Positions 25,001 to 37,902 of a DNA stretch of 64,000 nt are shown piece by piece. The notes beneath the pieces were generated by a model. It had not been told where the DNA came from. It was given only the letters and a program-made list of their open reading frames with translations, and searched no databases. Where the stretch lies: positions 37,388,290 to 37,452,289 of the forward strand of contig OY482849.1 of assembly GCA_960531495.1 (NCBI GenBank), written 5' to 3'. Position numbers and translations under genes: made by a program. Numbering within the stretch: the first letter of the stretch is position 1; each line of letters opens with the position of its first letter. The DNA is from Zeus faber. Taxonomy: Eukaryota > Chordata > Actinopteri > Zeiformes > Zeidae.

Positions 25001-28000
25001 TGGTCAGCTGTTCCAGGTTCGGCGAGCAGGAGTGGGAAAGAAACTTTGTGTTGTTGGCGTTACACCAGCGGTTGTTTACCATGAGGCAGACGCCTTCACC
25101 TTTGGATTTCCACGACTCCCCCGTTCTGTCGCCGCGGAACACGGAGAAGGCCTCGGCTGGACGTATGGCTTCATCCGGCACCAGTGGGTTCAACTATGTT
25201 TCCATCAGACAGAGGACGCAACGGTTCCTCGTGTCTCGCTGGAATTGAATCCTCGCTCGAAGTTCATCCATCTTGTTCTCCAGGAACTGGAATTAAGCAA
25301 GAAGGATGCTTGGCAGAGGTGGACGGTAAGGTTGCGTCCTCTGACCTCGTTTACCTCGGTGCTTCCTCCGTGGGCCCGCTCGTGGAACAGCGGCTCCATT
25401 TTTGTTGTTGTTGTTGAGCGTCTTCCCGCGTAGGATTTCTGCCAGCCACTCTGCTTCCACGGATAAAAAGTCCCAGAGTTGTTCGTTTAGGGAAATGTTG
25501 TCGTATGAGGTAACTGCCGATGCTTTTTTTGCGTACATTATGATAAAAACTGAAAAAAATACTAAAATGTGCAAAAGTCAACCGGAGCGCCGGCGCAGGC
25601 GACTGCAGGGGGCGGCACCACAATCGCCTAATCTTAACCTTAATCTGACCAGTGCAATAGATCCAAGTCAGTGTTAGCAGCACGTACTGGACTTCATTTT
25701 CCGCGATGATAGTCAGTTCTCCGACAGTGACGCAGAGAACGTCAACGTCGCTGAACCTGATATTACTCCGGACTTGGAGAACATTTCAAACAGAGACCGA
25801 TGATTCCGTTACAATGGAAGAAGTTGATGACGTGATGAAGTCTGTTGAGGTTGGTGAGAGATTTTCAGATTTTCTAAGACTCATATTATTGATAGACTCT
25901 AAATTTTGTTGTGTTGTCCGTACTTTTAAAACTCCAAAATAATTCCACTTTTATAAAATATGTATATTCTTACTGTTGAATAAAAGTTTTTTTTAAAAGT
26001 AGTATGTTAAGTAGCCATGAGGCTTTATTTGTCCGCCAACCCCATTTGCATTCTTGGAGGTGAATGAAGCTGGTGTGAGTAAAACTTTGGAGGCAATTAT
26101 CTCAGAAACACGGTTTGCCACACCTTTGTCATTAACAAGTCATATCTTTAAAAATATTTGCTTGATTTGCACAAGTGACACCTTGTTTGGAAGCTCTGGA
26201 AAAAAAGTCGGAAGCCGCTAAATGACCCTAAAGTACGCGGTGGGTCACATATGTTGTTTACTATATATACTATATATGTAGTTTACTTTATATACTATAT
26301 ATTTAGTTTACGATATATACAATAGATGTAGTTTACTATATATAATTTATACTTTGTTAACAATATATATACGATATATGTAGTTTACTATATATATACT
26401 ATATGTCATTTACTATATAGTATATTACTATATATTTAGTTTGATGTATTGTATGTACTATATATGTACTTTAATATATGAACTATATACAGTATGTAGT
26501 TTACTGTATATACTATAAATGTAGTTTACTATATATGTTTATATGTAGTTTGCTATATATACTATATATGTATTTTACTATACTGTATATACAACAATTT
26601 TTATTTATATTATATTTTAATAATGTAATAACAGTGTCATGATATTAATGTAATAACAGGAAATGACAGGGAATTTGGATAAAAAAATATTCACATGATC
26701 TAAGAGAAAGTTAAATGGCTGAAGACGTCTGGATTAAGGTCAATATTGAGTCAGTAGATCAATATCTTTATTGTCATTGTGCAAGCACAACAACATTGCA
26801 ATTGCATCAACCTGAAATGGTGCATTTGTATTCACTTCACACATATTTACAAAGAATTAATAGACACGAATGAGATTATAAAGTATAAATACAATTAGCA
26901 ATAAAATACAACTAACAACAAGGATGGAAAAAAGCATCAGCCGCAAAAGTAGAGTCAAGGTGTGGTGACAGAGAGGGAGCGATGTGTGTTGAATGAATTG
27001 TGTGTTGAATTATGTGTATTGTGTGTTGAATGATCTGTGTGTTGAATGATGTGTATTGTGTGTTGAATGATCTGTGTGTTGAATGATGTGTGTGTTGTTT
27101 GTTGAATGATGTGTGTGTTGTATGTTGAATGATGTGTGTGTGTGTGTTGAATGATGTGTGTGTTGTATGTTGAATGATGTGTGTGTGTGTGTTGAATGAT
27201 GTGTGTGTTGTTTGTTGAATGATGTGTGTGTTGTATGTTGAATGATGTGTGTGTGTGTGTTGAATGATGTGTGTGTTGTTTGTTGAATGATGTGTGTGTT
27301 GTATGTTGAATGATGTGTGTGTGTGTGTTGAATGATGTGTGTGTTGTATGTTGAATGATGTGTGTGTGTGTGTTGAATGGTTTTTGTTGGGTATGTGTTG
27401 AGTGTGTGTTGGATGTGTGTTGGCTTGGCATTATAGGAGTGACGATTCTTATTGAAATGAGCGTTTAATTGGAGCTTGGAAATCACCAGCTGGTCTGGGT
27501 TCTCGCTGTATTGGTTGTGGTGCTGTTTATCACACTGTGGTTATATTGAGCTCAGTCGACAAACATCCTCTGTGTTCAGGGCAGTGAATGAGCTGCGACC
27601 ACACCCGGTGGCTGCTTCTGGACTGTGCCTTGCCTTATCGTTTCTGGCGTTATCATATCATGTGTGAAAATGTAGCTGCATGTGTAAATAGTGGAAGTCA
27701 GTTGCGGTGCCAGGAAAGTTATCCCAGTAATTTACCGGGAACTATGTGTAAATATGGCTCGACAATGGCATCGCCATTTAAATCGGGAAATGGAATCTTG
27801 ACCTTAAAATTAAAGTAAAATGGAATTGAGCCCGATTTGGCAGTTGGGCGTGCAGAGTGCATGGAGGAGTGGGCTCCGCCCTGCGGGGCGTGGTGATCTG
27901 GGTGATGGTGCAGGATGTGTCCTTGCCCAGTCTGACAGTCTGGGGGCAGTTGATGAAGACATCTAGTATCCAGTTGCATATGGAGGGAGTCAGTCCTCGT

Positions 28001-28516
28001 GGGTGGAGTTTGTCAACCAGCTGGGTGGGTGTGATGGTGTTAGAGCATCCTGTCTTTCCAGATGAGCGATCAGCTGGGCGGGGTCTTGGATGTGGTGAGG
28101 GTGAGCCTCATCGTCATGGGGACAGGTTACCACAGGATTTTTGGGAACGGGCACAATGGTGGTGGATTTGAGACATGCAGGGATTATGCATAAGTACACC
28201 ATCAGACCCGGCTGCTTTCCTGGTGTGGGTGGTGCACCTCGTGGAGTGCCTCCGCCAGGTGGGCAGTGTGGGCTCGTCTATGCTGTGTGTTATTTTAACT
28301 TTCATTTATTGAAGCTTCATGTTCTGTTCCCAGTTCCAAACCCAAAACCTCAGAGCCCATCAGGAGAGAAGGACCCAAGGTGAGATAAATATCTATAAAC
28401 TATCCTATATAACCTGTAATATACAAGCTATCATATATAACCTGTAATATAGAATCTATGATATATAACCTTTAAGACAGAATCTATGATATATAACCTG
28501 CAATATAAAATCTATG

Positions 28517-28586
<70 letters not shown>

Positions 28587-31500
28587 TGTAATATATGATC
28601 TGATAGATAAACTATAATGTATAATCTATTATATATAAAACCTCTAATATATAATGTATGATATATAACCTTCAATATATAATCTATGATATATAACCTG
28701 TAATATATAAACTATAATACAAAATCTACGACATATATCCTGTAATATTTAATGTATGATATGGAAACTATAATAATCTATGATATATAACCTGTAATAT
28801 ATAATCTATGATGTTTAAATGATAATATATAATCTATAATATATGATCTGTAATATATAAACTATAATATATAATCTGATATTTAAACTATAATGTATGA
28901 TGTATAAACTACAATATATAATGTATGATGTATAAACTCTAATATATAATCTGATATATAACCTTTCATATATAATCTATGATAAATTACCCGTAATATA
29001 TAAACTATAATACAAAATCTATGAGATATATATCCCTTAATATATAATGTATGACATATAACCTTCAATATATAATGTATGATATATAACCTTCAATATA
29101 TAACTTATTATATATAACCTTCAATATATAACGTATGAGCTATAAACTATAATATATAATGTATGATATATAACCTTCAATATATAATGTATGATATATA
29201 ACCTTTAATATATAACGTATGATATATAACCTTCAATATATAATGTATGCGCTATAAACTATAATATATAACGTATGATATATAACCTTCAATATATAAC
29301 GTATGAGCTAGAAACTATAATATATAACGTATGATATATAGCCTTCAATATATAACGTATGATATATAACCTTTAATATATAACAAATGATATATTCAAG
29401 ATTCAAGATTTTTTTATTTGTCACATACATATACATACTTTCATACATATATGCAGTGAAATGTAATGCAACGCACCCGGTGATAACACACAATATGTCC
29501 TAGGAAAAAAAATAAATAAAAGTAAAAAATTCCTTTCTAATAGACCGACTTACTGACTCCAAAAACGTAATACAGTAAGTTGAATACTTATAGAATAAGA
29601 TAAAAATATATAGAATAAAATACAATAAAAATAAAATGGAATAGATAGAAGGAATATGGCTATGTATGTACAGATATGTGCATTTAAAGTGGCATGTGAG
29701 TTAAAGTGGCATGTGAATGTGAATAGTGTGAGGTAGTGTTTGGGATAATACAGCACAGTATACAACAGTACGGCGCAGCAATACGGCATCACGAACAACC
29801 CTGAACAGTGACACAGTATGCGGTACAGTATGCTACATACAGTACAGTAGGTAGTGGAGCCTAGTGCATGGCTCAGTTAGGACCCCTGGTGAGGTCAGCG
29901 TTGACAGTTCTAATGGCTTGAGGGAAGAAACTCCGTCTCAGTCTCTCTGTTCTCGCTGTGTGACTGCGGAGGCGCTTGCCTGACCGCAGCAGCTGGAACA
30001 GTCCGTTGTTGGGGTGATGAGGATCCTTCATGATCCTGCAGCTCTGCTGCTACACCTCCTGGTGTATAACTCCTGCAAGGGGGGGAGGGTAGTTCCAGTG
30101 GTACGTTCAGCTGAACGCACCACCCTCTGCAGGGCCCGCCTGTCCTGGGCAGTACAGTTCAATATATAACGTATGAGCTATAAACTATAATATATAACGT
30201 ATGATATATAACCTTCAACATATAATGTATAATATATAACCTTCAATATATAACGTATGATATATAACCTTCAATGTATAATGTATGATATATAACCTTC
30301 AACATATAATGTATAATATATAACCTTCAATATATAACGTATGATATATAACCTTCAATGTATAATGTATGATATATAACCTTCAACATATAATGTATAA
30401 TATATAACCTTCAATATATAACGTATGATATATAACCTTCAATATATAACGTATGATATATAACCTTCAATATATAATGTATGATATATAACCTTCAATG
30501 TATAATGTATGATATATAACCTTCAATATATAACGTATGATATATAACCTTCAATATATAATGTATGATATATAACCTTCAATGTATAATGTATGATATA
30601 TAACCTTCAATGTATAATGTATGATATATAACCTTCAATTTATAATGTATGATATATAACCTTCAATGTATAATGTATGATATATAACCTTCAATTTATA
30701 ATGTATGATATATAACCTTCAATGTATAATGTATGATCTATAAACTATAATATATAATGTATGATATATAACCTTCAATGTATAATGTATGATATATAAC
30801 CTTCAATGTATAATGTATGATCTATAAACTATAATATATAATGTATGATATATAACCTTTAATATATAACGTATGATATATAACCTTCAATGTATAATGT
30901 ATGATCTATAAACTATAATATATAATGTATGATATATAACCTTCAATATATAATGTATGATATATAACCTTCAATGTATAATGTATGATATATAACCTTC
31001 AATTTATAATGTATGATATATAACCTTCAATTTATAATGTATGATCTATAAACTATAATATATAATGTATGATATATAACCTTCAATATATAATGTATGA
31101 TATATAACCTTCAATATATAATGTATGATATATAACCTTCAATATATAACGTATGATATATAACCTTCAATATATAATGTATGATATATAACCTTCAATA
31201 TATAACGTATGATATATAACCTTCAATGTATAATGTATGATATATAACCTTCAATTTATAATGTATGATCTATAAACTATAATATATAATGTATGATATA
31301 TAACCTTCAATATATAATGTATGATATATAACCTTCAATATATAACGTATGATATATAACCTTCAATATATAATGTATGATATATAACCTTCAATATATA
31401 ACGTATGATATATAACCTTCAATATATAACGTATGATATATAACCTTCAATATATAATGTATGAGCTATAAACTATAATATATATAACGTATGATATATA

Positions 31501-34500
31501 ACCTTCAATATATAATGTATGATATATAACCTTCAATTTATAATGTATAATATATAACCTTCAATATATAACGTATGATATATAACCTTCAATGTATAAT
31601 GTATGATCTATAAACTATAATATATAACGTATGATATATAACCTTTAATGTATAATGTATGATATATAACCTTCAATATATAACGTATGATATATAACCT
31701 TTAATGTATAATGTATGATCTATAAACTATAATATATAATGTATGATATATAACCTTCAATTTATAATGTATGATCTATAAACTATAATATATAATGTAT
31801 GATATATAACCTTCAATATATAACGTATGATATATAACCTTCAATATATAATGTATGATATATAACCTTCAATATATAATGTATGATATATAACCTTCAA
31901 TATATAATGTATGATATATAACCTTCAATATATAACGTATGATATATAACCTTCAATGTATAATGTATGATATATAACCTTCAACATATAATGTATAATA
32001 TATAACCTTCAATATATAACGTATGATATATAACCTTCAATGTATAATGTATGATATATAACCTTCAACATATAATGTATAATATATAACCTTCAATATA
32101 TAACGTATGATATATAACCTTCAATATATAACGTATGATATATAACCTTCAATATATAATGTATGATATATAACCTTCAATGTATAATGTATGATATATA
32201 ACCTTCAATATATAACGTATGATATATAACCTTCAATGTATAATGTATGATATATAACCTTCAATTTATAATGTATGATATATAACCTTCAATGTATAAT
32301 GTATGATATATAACCTTCAATTTATAATGTATGATATATAACCTTCAATGTATAATGTATGATCTATAAACTATAATATATAATGTATGATATATAACCT
32401 TCAATGTATAATGTATGATATATAACCTTCAATGTATAATGTATGATCTATAAACTATAATATATAATGTATGATATATAACCTTTAATATATAACGTAT
32501 GATATATAACCTTCAATGTATAATGTATGATCTATAAACTATAATATATAATGTATGATATATAACCTTCAATATATAATGTATGATATATAACCTTCAA
32601 TGTATAATGTATGATATATAACCTTCAATTTATAATGTATGATATATAACCTTCAATTTATAATGTATGATCTATAAACTATAATATATAATGTATGATA
32701 TATAACCTTCAATATATAATGTATGATATATAACCTTCAATATATAACGTATGATATATAACCTTCAATATATAATGTATGATATATAACCTTCAATATA
32801 TAACGTATGATATATAACCTTCAATGTATAATGTATGATATATAACCTTCAATTTATAATGTATGATCTATAAACTATAATATATAATGTATGATATATA
32901 ACCTTCAATATATAATGTATGATATATAACCTTCAATATATAACGTATGATATATAACCTTCAATATATAATGTATGATATATAACCTTCAATATATAAC
33001 GTATGATATATAACCTTCAATATATAACGTATGATATATAACCTTCAATATATAATGTATGAGCTATAAACTATAATATATATAACGTATGATATATAAC
33101 CTTCAATATATAATGTATGATATATAACCTTCAATTTATAATGTATAATATATAACCTTCAATATATAACGTATGATATATAACCTTCAATGTATAATGT
33201 ATGATCTATAAACTATAATATATAACGTATGATATATAACCTTTAATGTATAATGTATGATATATAACCTTCAATATATAACGTATGATATATAACCTTT
33301 AATGTATAATGTATGATCTATAAACTATAATATATAATGTATGATATATAACCTTCAATTTATAATGTATGATCTATAAACTATAATATATAATGTATGA
33401 TATATAACCTTCAATTTATAATGTATAAAATATAACCTTCAATATATAACGTATGATATATAACCTTTAATGTATAATGTATGATCTATAAACTATAATA
33501 TATAATGTATGATATATAACCTTCAATATATAATGTATGATATATAACCTTCAATATATAACGTATGATATATAACCTTTAATGTATAATGTATGATCTA
33601 TAAACTATAATATATAATGTATGATATATAACCTTCAATATATAACGTATGATATATAACCTTTAATGTATAATGTATGATCTATAAACTATAATATATA
33701 ATGTATGATATATAACCTTCAATTTATAATGTATGATCTATAAACTATAATATATAATGTATGATATATAACCTTCAATTTATAATGTATAAAATATAAC
33801 CTTCAATATATAACGTATGATATATAACCTTTAATGTATAATGTATGATCTATAAACTATAATATATAATGTATGATATATAACCTTCAATATATAATGT
33901 ATGATATATAACCTTCAATATATAACGTATGATATATAACCTTTAATGTATAATGTATGATCTATAAACTATAATATATAATGTATGATATATAACCTTC
34001 AATATATAATGTATGATATATAACCTTCAATATATAATGTATGATATATAACCTTCAATATATAACGTATGATATATAACCTTCAATTTATAACGTATGA
34101 TATATAACCTTCAATATATAATGTATGAGCTATAAACTATAATATATATAACGTATGATATATAACCTTCAATTTATAACGTATGATATATAACCTTTAA
34201 TATATAACGTATGATCTGTGCCATGTGGTTCCAGTGGGACCCGGAGCGTCTGACGGAGCAGAGCACCTTCGTCCTCGGATCCAGAGCAAACAAGTCAGTA
34301 ACACTGTCAATCACTTCCTGTATCCTGCTGTGAAACAGGAAGTTATGCGTTTCCAGTGTCGTGTCTCGTGGTCATGATGACGTGATGTTGCCGTCATGGT
34401 GATGTGATGTTGCCGTCATGGTGATGTGATGTTGCCGTCATGGTGATGTGATGTTGCCATCATGGTGATGTGATGTTGCCGTCATGGTGATGTGATGTTG

Positions 34501-35092
34501 CCGTCATGGTGATGTGATGTTGCCATCATGGTGATGTGATGTTGCCGTCATGGTGATGTGATGTTGCCGTCATGGTGATGTGATGTTGCCGTCATGGTGA
34601 TGTGATGTTGTGGTCATGGTGATGTCATCATGGTGATGTTGTCGTCATGGTGATGCGGTCGTCATGGTGACGTCCTGTCATCATGGTGATGTTGTCATCA
34701 TGGTGATGTGATGTTGCCGTCATGGTGATGTGATGTTGTGGTCATGGTGATGTCATCATGGTGATGTTGTCGTCATGGTGATGCGGTCGTCATGGTGACG
34801 TCCTGTCATCATGGTGATGTTGTCGTCATGGTGACGTCCTGTCATCATGGTGATGTTGTCATCATGGTGATGTGATGTTGCCGTCATGGTGATGTCATCA
34901 TGGTGATGTTGTCGTCATGGGGATGCGGTCGTCATGGTGACGTCCTGTCATCATGGTGATGTGATGTTGTCGTCATGGTGATGGGATGTTGTCATGGTGA
35001 TGTTGTCTTTCAGAGCGCTGGGAATGGGAGGAACCAGAGGAAGAATCTACATCAAACACACTGATCTGTTCAAGGTGAACCTGCCACGCCTC

Positions 35093-35124
<32 letters not shown>

Positions 35125-37869
35125 GATGATGATGATGGTCTGGAAGGGTGTGGAACAGAAGAAGCGCTGCAGCCACGGACACAGTTGAGGTGTCGTTAGA
35201 AGCCGGATGTCGCTGACGCCTCGTGGTTCATCTTCGATTCAAACATACGGAGCAGGAAGTAGTGACAAACAGGAAGTAGCACAATGTTGCTGCATCACCC
35301 ACACACCAAGGTTGTCAACAAAATGAACCAGATTTAGAACCTCCTTACCACCTTAACTTACCACCTTACCTCCTTACCTCCTTACCACCTTAACTTACCA
35401 CCTTACCTCCTTACCACCTTAACTTACCACCTTACCTCCTTACCTCCTTACCACCTTAACTTACCACCTTACCTCCTTACCTCCTTACCACCTTAACTTA
35501 CCACCTTACCTCCTTACCTCCATACCTTACCTCCTTACCACCTTAACTTACCACCTTACCTCCTTACCTCCATACCTTACCTCCTTACCACCTTAACTTA
35601 CCACCTTACCTCCTTACCTCCTTACCACCTTAACTTACCACCTTACCTCCTTACCTCCTTACCACCTTAACTTACCACCTTACCTCCTTACCTCCTTACC
35701 ACCTTAACTTACCTCCTTACCTCCATACCTTACCTCCTTACCACCTTAACTTACCACCTTACCTCCTTACCACCTTAACTTACCACCTTACCTCCTTACC
35801 TCCTTACCACCTTAACTTACCACCTTACCTCCTTACCTCCTTACCACCTTAACTTACCACCTTAACTTACCACCTTACCTCCTTACCACCTTAACTTACC
35901 ACCTTACCTCCTTACCTCCTTACCACCTTAACTTACCACCTTACCTCCTTACCTCCTTACCACCTTAACTTACCACCTTACCTCCTTACCTCCTTACCAC
36001 CTTAACTTACCACCTTACCTCCTTACCTCCTTACCACCTTAACTTACCACCTTACCTCCTTACCACCTTAACTTACCTCCATACCTTACCTCCTTACCAC
36101 CTTAACTTACCACCTTACCTCCTTACCTCCTTACCACCTTAACTTACCACCTTACCTCCTTACCTCCTTACCACCTTAACTTACCACCTTACCTCCTTAC
36201 CTCCATACCTTACCTCCTTACCACCTTAACTTACCACCTTACCTCCTTACCTCCATACCTTACCTCCTTACCACCTTAACTTACCACCTTACCTCCGTAC
36301 CTCCTTACCACCTTAACTTACCACCTTACCTCCTTACCTCCTTACCACCTTAACTTACCACCTTACCTCCTTACCACCTTAACTTACCACCTTACCTCCT
36401 TACCTCCTTACCACCTTAACTTACCACCTTACCTCCTTACCTCCATACCTTACCTCCTTACCACCTTAACTTACCACCTTACCTCCTTACCTCCTTACCA
36501 CCTTAACTTACCACCTTACCTCCTTACCTCCATACCTTACCTCCTTACCACCTTAACTTACCACCTTACCTCCTTACCTCCTTACCACCTTAACTTACCA
36601 CCTTACCTCCTTACCTCCTTACCACCTTAACTTACCACCTTACCTCCTTACCTCCATACCTTACCTCCTTACCACCTTAACTTACCACCTTACCTCCTTA
36701 CCTCCATACCTTACCTCCTTACCACCTTAACTTACCACCTTACCTCCTTACCTCCATACCTTACCTCCTTACCACCTTAACTTACCACCTTACCTCCTTA
36801 CCTCCATACCTTACCTCCTTACCACCTTAACTTACCACCTTACCTCCTTACCTCCTTACCTTACCTCCTTACCACCTTAACTTACCACCTTACCTCCTTA
36901 CCTCCATACCTTACCTCCTTACCACCTTAACTTACCACCTTACCTCCTTACCTCCTTACCTTACCTCCTTACCACCTTAACTTACCACCTTACCTCCTTA
37001 CCTCCTTACCTTACCTCCTTACCACCTTAACTTACCACCTTACCTCCTTACCACCTTAACTTACCACCTTACCTCCTTACCTTACCTCCTTACCACCTTA
37101 ACTTACCACATTACCTCCTTACCTTACCTCCTTACCTTACCACCTTACCTCATTACCTTACCTCCTTAACTTACCTCCTTACCTTACCTCCTAAACTTAC
37201 CACCTTACCTCGTTTCCTTACCTCCTTACCTTACCTCCTTACCTTACCACCTTACCTCCTTACCTTACCTCCTTAACTCCTTACCATACCACCTTACCTC
37301 CTTACCATACCTCCTTACCACCTTAACTCCTTACCTTAGCACCTTAACTCCTTACCTTACCACCTTACCTCCTTACCTTACCACCTTACCTCCTTAACTT
37401 ACCACCTTAACTAACCACCTTACCTCCTTACCTTACCTCCTTACTTTACCTCCTTACCTTACCTCCTTACCATACCTCCTTAACTTACCACCTTACCTCC
37501 TTCCCTTACCTCCTTACCTTACCTCCTTACCTTCCCTCCTTATCTTACCTCTTGGCATAACCTTCTTACCTTACCTGCTGACATAACCTCCGTACCTTAC
37601 CTCCTTACCTTAACTCCTGACATAACCTCCTTACCTTAACTTTCCACCTTACCTCCTTACCTTACCTGCATATCACCTTAACTCCTTACCACCTTACCTT
37701 ATCACCTTACCTTATCTTCTAGTACGCTGCTGACACGCAGGACAAACACTGGTTGTCTGAGCGACAGCACATGAGAGCGACAGGAGGGAAGATGGTAAGA
37801 CACATGTGGGCGGGGCCAAAGAGGGGCGGGTCTAATCCATGGTCATTGAAGTGCTGCTCTCCATGATCT

Positions 37870-37902
<33 letters not shown>

